The notes: generated by a model not told the origin, from the letters alone. 64,000 nucleotides of DNA from an uncultured Sulfitobacter sp. (GCF_947497275.1 NZ_CANMFS010000004.1:62001-126000), one strand, 5' to 3'. Numbered from the stretch's first letter, positions 27,606 to 36,849 are shown. Numbers and translations: made by a program.

Positions 27606-28793
27606 CTAAACCGCGTACAGACAGTCACGGATGGCACGCAAGCCCCGCTCTGTCTCTTCCTTGGAGGCCACGAGGGCCGCCCGTATGTATTTTTTGCCGG
27701 GATTTTCCTGTCCCGGCACGTCCTGCGCCAGATAGCTGCCCGGCAGCACCTTGACGCCGGCTTCCGTCCACAGCTTTACAGCGGCCGCTTCGTCATCCTC
27801 GACAGGCAGCCACAGAAAAAATCCGCCTTCGGGGCTGAAATACCCCGGCACATTGCCAAAGATCCGGTCCGCGATCTCAAACTTTTCGGCGTAAAGCGCG
27901 CGGTTCTCGACCACATGCGCCTCATCCGCCCAGACGGCGGCCGACGCGGCCTGCAACGGCAAGGCGAGAGGCGCGCCGGAGAAATTGCGAAGCTGTTTGA
28001 TCTCGCGCATGGTTTCGGCGCCGCTTGCGACAAAGCCTGACCGCAACCCCGGCAGGTTCGAGCGTTTGCTCAGGCTGTGAAAGATCACGACCCGGTTGAG
28101 ATCCGCGCCCATCTCGTGCGCGGCCTGAAGCGCGCCCACCGGCGGGGTGTCGCGGTAGATCTCGGAGTAGCATTCATCCGCGAAGATAAAGAAGTCGTGT
28201 TTTTCAGCCAGACGGATCAGGTTCTCCCAGTATGTGCGCGTGGCGACTGCCCCCTGTGGGTTGGCGGGGGAGCAAACATAAACCGCGACTGTTCGCGACA
28301 GCGTGTTCGCATCGACAGACCCGAAATCAGGCAGATAGCCGGTTTCGGCGGTGGCATTCACCATCACCGGATCGCAGGCCCCGGAAATTGCCGCGATCAT
28401 GTACACGGGATAAAACGGATTCGGCAGCGCGATTGCGGGTTTCTGACCGTTCTTCGTCTCGGGGCACAGCGCGATCACTGCGTTGTACAACCCTTCGCGC
28501 GTGCCATTCAACGCCATGACCTGGGTGTCGGCATCCACCGGCACACCGTAACGCCGCGCGATCCAGTCGGCGATGGCACCGCGCAGTTCGGGTGTCCCGT
28601 CGTTGGGTGGATAGCTGTTAAAGCCAACGGCGTTCTGCGCGATCACATCGGTGACCCACGCCGGAAACACATGTTTCGGCTCGCCGATGGTCATCTGGAT
28701 CAAGGGACCACCCCCTTCGTGCGCGTCCAGAAGGGCGCGCAGACGGGGCCACACATGAGCCGGAAGGTTCGAAAACCGCTCAGGATACTTCAT
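27606..28793 (-). CDS. Class I/II aminotransferase (DapC-like)
   Basis: This 395-residue PLP-dependent enzyme shows ICSPANPQGA-type substrate loop (VCSPANPQGAVATR), FIFADECYSEIYRD, and the PLP lysine in FHSLSKRSNLPGLRSGF. The SLSKRSN motif is typical of N-succinyldiaminopimelate aminotransferase DapC of the lysine/peptidoglycan branch. It lies 15 nt before ftsK and 128 nt after the amidase gene. I am confident of the aminotransferase fold, less of the substrate. Confidence 0.88.
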   Translation of the reverse strand: MKYPERFSNLPAHVWPRLRALLDAHEGGGPLIQMTIGEPKHVFPAWVTDVIAQNAVGFNSYPPNDGTPELRGAIADWIARRYGVPVDADTQVMALNGTREGLYNAVIALCPETKNGQKPAIALPNPFYPVYMIAAISGACDPVMVNATAETGYLPDFGSVDANTLSRTVAVYVCSPANPQGAVATRTYWENLIRLAEKHDFFIFADECYSEIYRDTPPVGALQAAHEMGADLNRVVIFHSLSKRSNLPGLRSGFVASGAETMREIKQLRNFSGAPLALPLQAASAAVWADEAHVVENRALYAEKFEIADRIFGNVPGYFSPEGGFFLWLPVEDDEAAAVKLWTEAGVKVLPGSYLAQDVPGQENPGKKYIRAALVASKEETERGLRAIRDCLYAV

Positions 28794-28921
28794 TAAAACT
28801 GCCTCGGATCGGGATCGTTATCGCCCCGTTTGTGCGAAGGTAACGTAAACCCCTGCCCGTCGTCCAGAAAAACCCTGCTGGAAACCTGCGTTTGTGGCTT
28901 TTAGGTCCCGCGTGGGGATAG

Positions 28922-30250
28922 TCACCGCAACAGTTTTTCTGCCGCGGCCCCAAGCCGCAATAGCGCGCTGTCCTGATCGGGGGCGCCGATCATCATCAAG
29001 CCACAGCTGGGGGTGCCTGTCGGCAGCGTCAGGGCGCAAAGACCCAACAGATTTGCTATGCGCGTATTGCGCAGCGTCAGAAGGTTCTCGTTGATGTAGT
29101 AGTCGTGATCGCTTTTGAGACGCTCCAGCTTGGGAGGCAGGATTGGGGCTGTCGGTGCGAGCACGGCATCATAGCCTGCCGTCGCCCGATCATAGGCGAC
29201 GCGGGCGGCTTCCAGCTTGGCCCAAGCGGCGACGTAATCCGGGCCGGAATGTTCCTGACCGAGGCGGAAGCGGGCCAGAATCTCGGAATACATCTTACTG
29301 GGATGCGCTTCGATCACATCGCGCCATAGCCCGTAAGCTTCTGATGTCAAAAGACAACCCGACACGTCGAGCGCATCAGTGACGGCGGGCACCTCGATCC
29401 GGTCGATTTGGGCGCCAGCGTCCGTCAACGCCGCGACGGAGTGTTCGAACGCGGCTTTCGGGGCGTCTCGCAGATCGTCCAGAAAGGCCGTCGTCACGAT
29501 GGCAAAGCGACGGTCCTTCAACGTGGCACCGGACAGATCCGGCGCCTTGCCCCCCCCCAGGATCGCTGTCACCAACGCAGCATCTTCGACGGAGCGGCAC
29601 AATGGTCCGACTGCGTCGAATTTCAGCGCAAGTGGGACGACCCCTTCGAGGCTGAGCCTTCCGTGGGTCGGCTTGAACCCAACGATATCGTTCCAGGCGG
29701 CAGGAATCCGAACAGACCCCCCGGTGTCGGAGCCGATACTTGCCGCCGCTAGGCCCCTCGCGACGGAAACGGCAGACCCCGACGATGACCCCCCCGACAC
29801 TGCGTCGGGATCGTTGACGCACGGGGGTGTGGCGGTGGACGGATTGTACCCCAGACCCGAAAAAGCAAGCTCGCTCATGTGAACCTTGCCGAGGCACACC
29901 AACCCCATCGCCGTCGCGTTTTGCAGCACCAGCGCATCGCGGTCCGGCACACGCCCCTCCAACAGCTTCGACCCTGCCTCGGTCCCGACGCCCGCGGTAT
30001 CGAACAGATCCTTCCAACTGACCGGCACACCGTCAAGCAGCGACAACCTCTGCCTCGCCTGTGCCCGTGCTGACGCAGCAGCGGCTTCGGCGCGCGCGCG
30101 GTCGGCGGTCACGCGGGCATAGATGCGATCCCGTAAGGGATGTGCCTCAATCGCATCGAGATACGCGTTGCACAGGGCCAGCGGATCGATCTCGCCCGCC
30201 GCGATTCCCCGGCCAAGGTCCGCCGCTGTCATGGTCAACCAGTCTTGCAT
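28922..30250 (-). CDS. Amidase (amidase signature family)
   Basis: This 442-residue protein is complete. The triad motifs are visible: Lys in GVPVSWKDLFDTAG, the Gly/Ser stretch SGGSSSGSAVSVARG, and GSDTGGSVRIPAAWNDIVGFKPTHG containing the nucleophilic Ser. The family hydrolyses amides or acts as a GatA-like subunit, but no gatB/gatC is nearby, so it is probably a stand-alone hydrolase with unknown substrate. It is divergent from the UbiH-like gene with 86 bp between the starts. Confidence 0.9.
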   Translation of the reverse strand: MQDWLTMTAADLGRGIAAGEIDPLALCNAYLDAIEAHPLRDRIYARVTADRARAEAAAASARAQARQRLSLLDGVPVSWKDLFDTAGVGTEAGSKLLEGRVPDRDALVLQNATAMGLVCLGKVHMSELAFSGLGYNPSTATPPCVNDPDAVSGGSSSGSAVSVARGLAAASIGSDTGGSVRIPAAWNDIVGFKPTHGRLSLEGVVPLALKFDAVGPLCRSVEDAALVTAILGGGKAPDLSGATLKDRRFAIVTTAFLDDLRDAPKAAFEHSVAALTDAGAQIDRIEVPAVTDALDVSGCLLTSEAYGLWRDVIEAHPSKMYSEILARFRLGQEHSGPDYVAAWAKLEAARVAYDRATAGYDAVLAPTAPILPPKLERLKSDHDYYINENLLTLRNTRIANLLGLCALTLPTGTPSCGLMMIGAPDQDSALLRLGAAAEKLLR

Positions 30251-30336
30251 CGTGCGTATCCCTTTTCATCTGACGGACCGACGGTAGCGGCGTCCGGGCG
30301 CATGGACAATCCCCGCCGCACCCCCATATTAGGCGC

Positions 30337-31563
30337 ATGGATTATGACACAGATATCGCCATCGTCGGCGGCGGCCTGAACGGTCCCGCCCTTGCCATCG
30401 CTCTTGCAGGGGCTGGCCTGCACGTCACCGTAATCGATGCGCAACGGCGCGATGCGCGCGAGGTCCCCGATTTCGATGGCCGGTCGTACGCGCTGGCGCT
30501 GACCTCCGTCCGGATGCTGGACGGCATTGGCGTTTGGGAAAGCGTCGCGGCGCAGGCACAACCGATGCTTGAGATCAAAGTGACCGACGGGCGCGTCGGA
30601 GAAGGCCCATCCCCTTTCTTCATGCACTTCGATCATGCGGAAATCGAAGAGGGTCCGATGGGTCACATGATCGAAGACCGCTATCTGCGCCGCGCCATCA
30701 TGGATAAGGCCGTGGGAACCGAAGGCATACAGCTGCTGGATGATCACGAAGTGACGGGACAAGCCACCGATTCGTGTGGAGTTACATTGACGCTCGCATC
30801 CGGGAAGCTGCTGCGTGCACGTCTCTGCGTTGGCGCGGACGGTCGCGGATCCGGCGTTGCCAGGCGCGCCGGAATCAAGCGAACCGGATGGACGTATGGC
30901 CAGACAGCCCTCGTCTGTGCTTTGCACCATGAACACCCGCACGACGGCGTCGCGCATCAGTTTTTTATGCCACCCGGGCCATTGGCCATTCTGCCGCTCA
31001 CCGGCAATCGCAGCTCGATCGTGTGGTCCGAGACGGACGCGAACGCCGCGCGCATTCATGCGTTGCCCGACGACGCCTATCTCGACATCCTGCGCCCGCG
31101 CTTTGGTGATTTCCTGGGGGAAATTTCGCTTGCCGGTGCGCGCTATACCTACCCGCTCAGCCTGTCATTGGCACACAACATGGTCGCGGATCGGGTGGCT
31201 TTGGTCGGCGACAGCGCGCATGGCGTTCATCCGATCGCCGGTCAGGGCCTGAACGCAGGGTTCCGCGATATCGCGGCACTGTGCGAAGTCATCGTGGACG
31301 CGCAGCGACGGGGCGAAGACTTTGGTGGCGCTGTGTCGCTGGCGCGCTATCAGGAGTGGCGCAGGTTCGACAATACCGCGCTCGCCTTGGCCACAGACAG
31401 CTTTAACAGGCTGTTTTCAAACGACAACCCGCTCACCAGGATCGCGCGAGACATTGGCATGGGCGTGATCAACGCGCTTCCGGGATTGCGCCGTGGCTTT
31501 ATTCGCGAAGCGGCAGGGCTGACCGGGGAACTGCCCCGCCTGATGCGCGGTGCACCGCTGTGA
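30337..31563 (+). CDS. UbiH/UbiF/COQ6-family FAD-dependent hydroxylase
   Basis: This 408-residue flavoprotein monooxygenase has the N-terminal FAD site DIAIVGGGLNGPALAIALAGAG, the DG motif CVGADGRGSGVARRAGI, and the second FAD motif RVALVGDSAHGVHPIAGQGLNAGFRDIAAL. This family adds hydroxyls to the ubiquinone ring. Which ring position it acts on is not evident. Its stop codon TGA abuts the opposing stop of the Trm112 gene at a TGATCA junction with no spacer. Confidence 0.92.
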   Translation: MDYDTDIAIVGGGLNGPALAIALAGAGLHVTVIDAQRRDAREVPDFDGRSYALALTSVRMLDGIGVWESVAAQAQPMLEIKVTDGRVGEGPSPFFMHFDHAEIEEGPMGHMIEDRYLRRAIMDKAVGTEGIQLLDDHEVTGQATDSCGVTLTLASGKLLRARLCVGADGRGSGVARRAGIKRTGWTYGQTALVCALHHEHPHDGVAHQFFMPPGPLAILPLTGNRSSIVWSETDANAARIHALPDDAYLDILRPRFGDFLGEISLAGARYTYPLSLSLAHNMVADRVALVGDSAHGVHPIAGQGLNAGFRDIAALCEVIVDAQRRGEDFGGAVSLARYQEWRRFDNTALALATDSFNRLFSNDNPLTRIARDIGMGVINALPGLRRGFIREAAGLTGELPRLMRGAPL

Positions 31564-31749
31564 TCACTCTATGACGCGGGCTTCGTCGATCAGCATGACG
31601 GGAATGCCGTTGCGGATCGGATAGGCAAGTGCCGCTGCCTTGGAGACAAGTTCCTGCCGCTGTGCGTCGTAGGTAAGCGTGGTGTGCGTACGCGGGCAGA
31701 TCAACGCTTCCAGCATTCTGCGGTCAAATTCAACCTTGGTATCCGTCAC
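31564..31749 (-). CDS. Trm112 / UPF0434 family protein
   Basis: This 61-residue protein ([49 protein letters not shown], split here only for scale) has the Trm112 pattern. Trm112 in eukaryotes activates methyltransferases; bacterial relatives are short and little studied. The usual zinc Cys pairs are reduced to one Cys (ICP), common in this bacterial group. Translation starts at GTG overlapping the stop of the upstream Lon-domain gene (GTGA). Confidence 0.87.
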   Translation of the reverse strand: MTDTKVEFDRRMLEALICPRTHTTLTYDAQRQELVSKAAALAYPIRNGIPVMLIDEARVIE

Positions 31750-32390
31750 TGCATCATATCTCCGTCAGCGCCGCCACGCAGTGCGTATTCGATCAACGTC
31801 ACCAGCGTTTCGCGCCGGGTGCTGAGCGACGGTGCTTCGAGGAGCGCCTGTTTATCCTCGGAATCGAGGTCCAGCATCATCGACAGCGAGTTGATCAGCA
31901 GCTCGTCGTCCGCTTCCTTGAGCGTTTCCCAATCCGCCGACAAACCGCGCACATCGAAGTACCGCCCTAGCGTGTCAAGAAACGCGGCGCGGTTGAAATT
32001 TCCGTCCGTTTCGTCCGTACCCAGATCGCGCCCGAATCCGTCCCACGCAACTTCGCAGCGGCGGTAGGGGGTAAATCCTTCGATTTCCGCCGACACCCGG
32101 AACCGCGAAATCCCGGCAAGCGTGACCATATAGCGACCGTCCTCGGTTTCGGAGAACTGCGTGATCCGCCCGGCGCAACCGATGGTGTGCAACCCCGGCC
32201 CCTCACGGCCCGGAATGACATTCGGCTGAACCATGCCGATCAGGCGCGTAGAGGTTTTCAGGGTGTCCTCGATCATCTGAAGATACCGCGGCTCGAAGAT
32301 GTGCAACGGCAATCTAGAACGCGGCAGCAACAGCGCCCCGCCCAGCGGAAAAATCGGGATCGTGTCGGGCAGGTCAGCTTGTTTTATCAT
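31746..32390 (-). CDS. Lon protease N-terminal (substrate-binding) domain protein
   Basis: This 214-residue protein is made of the Lon N-terminal PUA-like domain only: [34 protein letters not shown] and [29 protein letters not shown] are the signatures. No ATPase or protease domain follows. Function is unknown, possibly recognition of substrate proteins. It lies 26 nt after cnoX and overlaps the Trm112 gene, so the three form an operon. Confidence 0.93.
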   Translation of the reverse strand: MIKQADLPDTIPIFPLGGALLLPRSRLPLHIFEPRYLQMIEDTLKTSTRLIGMVQPNVIPGREGPGLHTIGCAGRITQFSETEDGRYMVTLAGISRFRVSAEIEGFTPYRRCEVAWDGFGRDLGTDETDGNFNRAAFLDTLGRYFDVRGLSADWETLKEADDELLINSLSMMLDLDSEDKQALLEAPSLSTRRETLVTLIEYALRGGADGDMMQ

Positions 32391-32416
32391 AGGGGTCAGG
32401 TAGCGCGTCCGATCAT

Positions 32417-33334
32417 TCAGGCAAATATCATCGAGCTCAATTTGCGGCGCCCATTCAACACCACGGGATCATTCGCTTTCAGCGCGTCGAAGATCATGAA
32501 AAGCTGTGTTTTTGCCGCACCGTCGTTCCATTCACGATCGCGGCGGAACAGTTCCAGCAGATGCGCGACAGCGCCCTCGGTATCGCCCGTCGCATAAAGC
32601 GCCTGCGCCAGATCGAAACGCGCCTGATGATCCTCCTCGGACGCTTCCACAGCCGCCAAAAGCTCAGCTACGGGTCCGGCATCCGCGGCCTGCCGCGCCA
32701 ATTGCAGCTGGGCATGTGCCGCTTCAAGCTCGGGCGCTTTGGAAATCTCGATCGGCGCACCGTTAAGCAGCCCCTCGGCTTGGTCCAGATCACCGAGCGC
32801 GATGTGGGACCGCACCATGCCGCCGTAGGCCCCCGCGTGCATCGGATCCTCGCCAAGGATGGCGGCAAAGGTTTCTGCCGCATCCGCCGCTTCGCCGGCG
32901 GTCAGCATTTCCTCGGCAGCCTCGACGGCATCGTTCAGGGTATCGGTCGGTGCCTCGCCACCGGCGGCCTTGACGACACGGTCGACGAAGGCGGCAATCT
33001 CGGATTGCGGTACCGCGCCTTGGAACCCGTCGATCGGCTTGCCTTCGTAGAACGCATAGACCGTCGGGATCGACTGGATCTGCAGTTGACCGGCGATATT
33101 CTGCGCCTCGTCCACGTTGATCTTCACCATCTTGACCGCGCCCTTGGCGGCTACAACAGCGGCTTCCAGCTGTGGCCCCAACGTCTTGCACGGTCCGCAC
33201 CACGGTGCCCAGAAATCCACGATAACGGGCGTCGTCTGAGACGCTTCGACGACATCTGCCATAAAGGTCGCCTCGGTCGTGTCCTTGATCAGGTTGGCGT
33301 CGGGGGCGGCAGCGGTAAGGTTCAAATCCATCAT
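32417..33334 (-). CDS. cnoX: CnoX/YbbN-like thioredoxin-TPR protein
   Basis: The 305-residue protein has an N-terminal thioredoxin fold with VIVDFWAPWCGPCKTLGP (WCGPC) and SIPTVYAFYEGKPIDGF, then a C-terminal TPR-type helical half (about 130-305). E. coli CnoX (YbbN) keeps proteins from over-oxidation and passes them to GroEL or DnaK; unlike E. coli, this copy keeps the redox-active WCGPC. The start is the ATG 8 nt after AAGGA; the track uses a TTG seven codons further up. It is the first gene of the operon with the Lon-domain and Trm112 genes. Confidence 0.93.
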   Translation of the reverse strand: MMDLNLTAAAPDANLIKDTTEATFMADVVEASQTTPVIVDFWAPWCGPCKTLGPQLEAAVVAAKGAVKMVKINVDEAQNIAGQLQIQSIPTVYAFYEGKPIDGFQGAVPQSEIAAFVDRVVKAAGGEAPTDTLNDAVEAAEEMLTAGEAADAAETFAAILGEDPMHAGAYGGMVRSHIALGDLDQAEGLLNGAPIEISKAPELEAAHAQLQLARQAADAGPVAELLAAVEASEEDHQARFDLAQALYATGDTEGAVAHLLELFRRDREWNDGAAKTQLFMIFDALKANDPVVLNGRRKLSSMIFA

Positions 33335-33398
33335 ATCATCGGTCCTTGAATGCAAAGCGGTCGGGTTCTGTGTTCATATGTGGTCTCAAGCCATAACT

Positions 33399-34187
33399 TC
33401 AAAGATCGAAAGTTGCAAAAACCGGTGCATGATCGCTTGGCTTCTCCCATCCGCGCGCGGTGCGCAATACTCGACTTCCGTGTGCGGCGCTCGATATGTC
33501 GGGCGTCGCCCAGATATGGTCAAGCCTGCGCCCCTTGTCCGCCAAATCCCATTCGCGGGCGCGGTAGCTCCACCAGCTGTAGAGTTGCCCGGACGGGATA
33601 TCCTGTCGCGTGACATCCACCCAGCCGCCCGCGTCCTGGGTCTCGGCCATTGCATTGACCTCGACGGGTGTATGGCTCACGACCTTGAGCAGCTTCTTGT
33701 GGTCCCACACATCGTCTTCGCGCGGCGCGATGTTGAGATCGCCCACAAGGATGGATTTGCCGGGCCGGTCCGCATGGAACGCGTCGCGCATCTCCGCGAG
33801 ATAATCCAGCTTTTGCCCGAATTTATCGTTTACCTCGCGGTCCGGCACATCCCCGCCCGCAGGCACGTAAAAGTTGTGGATGACGACCCCGTTTTCCAGC
33901 TTTGCCGCGACATGACGCGCGTGGCCGAGGCTCGCAAAGTCGCGGCTTCCCGCGTCTTTCAGCGGCAGCCTCGACAGGATGGCGACCCCGTTGTAGCCCT
34001 TTTGGCCCTGTGCGACCATGTGCTCATACCCAAGCGCATGGAACCTTTCCACCGGGATCTTGTCCACCGGGCTTTTACATTCCTGCAGGCACAGGACATC
34101 CGGCCCCTCCTCTGCGAGCAGCTTGCACACGAGCGGTTCGCGCAGACGGACGGAATTGATGTTCCAGGTGGCCAGTGTAAAAGACAT
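33399..34187 (-). CDS. xthA: Exodeoxyribonuclease III
   Basis: This 262-residue endonuclease/exonuclease/phosphatase-fold enzyme starts FTLATWNINSVRLREPLVCKLL and contains CLQECK, GDLNIAPREDDVWD and the C-terminal SDHAPVFATFDL. These provide the metal and catalytic Asn, Glu, Asp and His residues. It cuts at abasic sites and trims 3' ends in base-excision repair. It is monocistronic, with a short gap to cnoX downstream. Confidence 0.96.
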   Translation of the reverse strand: MSFTLATWNINSVRLREPLVCKLLAEEGPDVLCLQECKSPVDKIPVERFHALGYEHMVAQGQKGYNGVAILSRLPLKDAGSRDFASLGHARHVAAKLENGVVIHNFYVPAGGDVPDREVNDKFGQKLDYLAEMRDAFHADRPGKSILVGDLNIAPREDDVWDHKKLLKVVSHTPVEVNAMAETQDAGGWVDVTRQDIPSGQLYSWWSYRAREWDLADKGRRLDHIWATPDISSAAHGSRVLRTARGWEKPSDHAPVFATFDL

Positions 34188-34263
34188 AGGGCGCAGGCTC
34201 CTGCCAGAGTGGTTTCGCGCACCCTACTGCGCCCATGGCTCAGCGGCCACCGGATTTGCGTAC

Positions 34264-34294
34264 AAAAATGGCCGGACCCGCGAAGGCCCGGCCA
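34264..34294 (-). terminator. Terminator of the OmpR-type regulator gene
   Basis: The stem TGGCCGG...CCGGCCA, with an extended inner helix and one mismatch, is followed on the minus strand by TTTTTG, about 130 nt after the stop codon of the response-regulator gene. A second GC-rich hairpin lies between them but lacks a U-tract. Confidence 0.78.
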
Positions 34295-34423
34295 GATTTA
34301 TCGGGGAGGGGTAGAGCGGCAATCGTGCCCGCCGCTCTTCTTCAGGCTCAAACCGACAGAAAACTCATGAAAAATACTGTCTGTTATATGGCTAACACGC
34401 AGCGCGCAGGAATGGTTCCCGCT

Positions 34424-35110
34424 TCAGATCATCAAACGATACCCGCCCGATTCAGTGACCAGCAAACGGGCGTTCGAGGGGTCTGGTTCGATCTTTTGCC
34501 GCAGGCGATAGATGTGGGTCTCAAGCGTATGGGTCGTTACCCCCGCGTTGTAGCCCCATACCTCATGCAGCAAGACATCCCGCGGCACGACGCCTTCGGG
34601 AGAGCGGTAGAGGTACTTGAGAATGTTGGTTTCCTTCTCCGTCAGCCGCAGCTTTTTGTCGTCTTCCGTGATCAGGAGCTTCATCGAAGGACGGAAAGTA
34701 TAGGGGCCAAGCTGAAAAATGGCGTCTTCTGACTGCTCATGAGTCCGCATCTGCGCCCTGATCCGGGCAAGCAGGACGGGAAACTTGAATGGTTTGGCGA
34801 CATAATCGTTTGCCCCCGCATCCAGTCCCAGGATCGTATCCGCGTCGCCGTCGTGCCCGGTAAGCATCATGATCGGGCTTTTCACGCCCTGCTTGCGCAT
34901 AAGACGGCAAAGCTCGCGCCCGTCCGTATCCGGCAGGCCGACATCGAGAATCACCAGATCATAAGGAGCTTCCTTGACGCGGCTCATCGCGTCCGCACCG
35001 TTGGCGGCTTCGAAGACATCGAAATCTTCGGTCATGATCAGCTGTTCGCTCAGCGCATCGCGCAGATCGTCGTCATCATCCACCAGAAGAATTTTCTTGA
35101 GTTGTGCCAT
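34424..35110 (-). CDS. OmpR-family response regulator, orphan
   Basis: The 228-residue protein has a receiver domain (ILLVDDDDDLRDALSEQL, phospho-Asp in LVILDVGLPDTDGRELC, MMLTGHDG, AKPFKFPVLLARIRAQ) and a C-terminal winged helix (RLTEKETNILKYLYRSPEGVV...THTLETHIYRLRQKIEPDPSNARLLVTESGGYRLMI). All receiver residues are intact. No histidine kinase is adjacent. The short phrase TGHDGDADTILGLDAGANDYV is highly conserved in Rhodobacteraceae orphans, but I do not assign a gene name. It is divergent from ribA. Confidence 0.93.
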   Translation of the reverse strand: MAQLKKILLVDDDDDLRDALSEQLIMTEDFDVFEAANGADAMSRVKEAPYDLVILDVGLPDTDGRELCRLMRKQGVKSPIMMLTGHDGDADTILGLDAGANDYVAKPFKFPVLLARIRAQMRTHEQSEDAIFQLGPYTFRPSMKLLITEDDKKLRLTEKETNILKYLYRSPEGVVPRDVLLHEVWGYNAGVTTHTLETHIYRLRQKIEPDPSNARLLVTESGGYRLMI

Positions 35111-35256
35111 CGGGTCGCTCCTGCTTTGGCCATAAAGATATGCGTGATGTGCAAATCAACAAGAGGCGGCGACTGCGTTCTCACAGCGACGTGCGGAATG
35201 GTCGCTATATATTTCATTTTCCTGCGCAGTGACCTACATTGAAGGCTGAGGTCCTG

Positions 35257-36354
35257 ATGAGTTGTAACATACCGATGAGTTTTACTCCCGACATAGTCGA
35301 AACGCTCTCCCGCGCGCGCGCCGATTTGCGCATGGGTGTTCCTGTTGTACTGGGCGATGCAGTGGTTCTGGCGGCGGAAACGCTGAACGCGGCGCGGCTC
35401 GCCGATGTCATGGCATTGGACGGGGCACCTGTGATCGCCATCACGGCGCGGCGCGCCGAGACATTAAAGGCGCGGGCATACGACGGCGATCTGGCGCGCG
35501 TCACCTTGCCGGCCGATGCCAGCCTCGATTGGGTGCAAAGCGTCGCCGATCCGGCAGATGACCTGCGCGCGCCGCTCAAAGGGCCACTGAACGCTGCACG
35601 CGACGGCTCTGCGGACATGCACCGGCTTGCTATCACGCTGGTCAAATCAGCACGCCTTCTGCCCGCTGCGGTTGTGGTAACGCTCGCTGATGCGGAACGC
35701 TTTGCCGCCGATCATGTGCTGACGCGGATTGACGGAAACGCCGCCGCCCTGCACCTGAAAGAACGCAGCCCGCTGCACAAGGTGATTCACGCCCGCCTGC
35801 CGATGGAAGTGTCTGAGGCAGGCCGATTGCACATCTTTCGCCCCGAGGACGGCGGCGAAGAGCATTATGCCATCGAAATCGGGCGTCCGGAACGCAGCAC
35901 ACCTGTTCTGTGCCGTCTGCACTCTGCCTGTTTCACCGGCGATCTGATGGGCAGCCTCAAATGCGATTGCGGCCCACAGCTGCGTGCCGCACTGGCGCAG
36001 ATGGGCACCGAAGGACACGGCGTGCTATTGTACCTCAATCAGGAAGGCCGCGGCATCGGGCTGGCCAACAAAATGCGGGCCTACTCGCTTCAGGATCAGG
36101 GTTTCGATACCGTCGAGGCGAACCATCGTCTTGGCTTCGAAGACGACGAGCGTGATTTCCGTCTTGGCGCGGACATTCTGAAATCCATGGGCTTTTCCGC
36201 CGTTCGCCTGCTGACGAACAATCCCCGCAAGGTCGCGATGATGGAGCAGAGCGGCGTGCGCGTGGCCCAACGCGTGCCTCTCGCCGTGGGCGAGAACCGG
36301 CACAACGCACAGTATCTGGCGACGAAAGCTGCGAAGTCGGGACATATTTTGTGA
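35257..36354 (+). CDS. ribA: GTP cyclohydrolase II with degenerate RibB-like N-terminal domain
   Basis: This is a 365-residue protein. The C-terminal half (about 165-365) is RibA: the zinc site CRLHSACFTGDLMGSLKCDCGPQL has the correct C-x10-C-x-C spacing, followed by LNQEGRGIGLANKMRAYSLQD. It opens GTP in riboflavin synthesis. The first 150 residues resemble 3,4-DHBP synthase in fold pattern (LRMGVPVVLGDAVVLAAETLNAARLADVMALDG) but lack the acidic DDEDRENEGD loop needed for catalysis, so this half is probably inactive. I start at the ATG 5 nt after GAGG; another ATG (MSFTP) lies six codons on. The stop overlaps the next gene as GTGA. Confidence 0.92.
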   Translation: MSCNIPMSFTPDIVETLSRARADLRMGVPVVLGDAVVLAAETLNAARLADVMALDGAPVIAITARRAETLKARAYDGDLARVTLPADASLDWVQSVADPADDLRAPLKGPLNAARDGSADMHRLAITLVKSARLLPAAVVVTLADAERFAADHVLTRIDGNAAALHLKERSPLHKVIHARLPMEVSEAGRLHIFRPEDGGEEHYAIEIGRPERSTPVLCRLHSACFTGDLMGSLKCDCGPQLRAALAQMGTEGHGVLLYLNQEGRGIGLANKMRAYSLQDQGFDTVEANHRLGFEDDERDFRLGADILKSMGFSAVRLLTNNPRKVAMMEQSGVRVAQRVPLAVGENRHNAQYLATKAAKSGHIL

Positions 36355-36845
36355 CACCCGACGACATGGTGCTGACGCCGACAGGTCTGCGATTCCAGGG
36401 TGACCTGTATCCCTGCACCATCGGAAAGGGTGGCATCACGTGCCGCAAGCAAGAAGGCGACGGCGCGACCCCCCGCGGGGTACATCGCATTGTCGGGATG
36501 CTTTACAGGCCCGACCGGATCGCACGGCCCGTGCCCTGGGCCAGACCGATCGGGCCACGCGATCTGTGGTCCGACGACAGTTCTGACGACGATTACAACA
36601 TGATGGTGCGCGCACCCTACCCGCACAGTCACGAACGCCTTCGCCGGGCGGATCCGCTGTACGATCTGGTCTTTCTCACCGATTGGAACTGGCCCTACGC
36701 CGTGAAGGGGCGCGGGTCGGCGATCTTTGTCCATCAATACAGGCGCGCGGGATACCCGACCGAAGGCTGCATCGCGCTGTCACGCGCGCATCTACACAGC
36801 ATCGCATCTGGAATCCGGTACCGTACGCGGCTGATCGTCCGCTAA
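36351..36845 (+). CDS. L,D-transpeptidase-like YkuD-family protein
   Basis: This 164-residue protein has a YkuD-type signature SAIFVHQYRRAGYPTEGCIALSRAHL with the His and Cys of the active site. There is no signal peptide, which is unusual for a peptidoglycan enzyme, and the start is a GTG overlapping the ribA stop. It belongs to the shorter COG3786-type branch, whose substrates are not established. Coupling to ribA may only be positional. Confidence 0.87.
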   Translation: MTPDDMVLTPTGLRFQGDLYPCTIGKGGITCRKQEGDGATPRGVHRIVGMLYRPDRIARPVPWARPIGPRDLWSDDSSDDDYNMMVRAPYPHSHERLRRADPLYDLVFLTDWNWPYAVKGRGSAIFVHQYRRAGYPTEGCIALSRAHLHSIASGIRYRTRLIVR

Positions 36846-36849
36846 CGGC

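Noticed and set aside
26532-28040. 502-codon plus ORF opposite ftsK and the aminotransferase
   Set aside because: It spans two certain minus-strand genes and their gap; a shadow frame.
34315-34338. GAGCGGC...GCCGCTC hairpin considered as a second terminator
   Set aside because: No U-tract follows on either strand; the neighbouring hairpin with TTTTTG is the better terminator.
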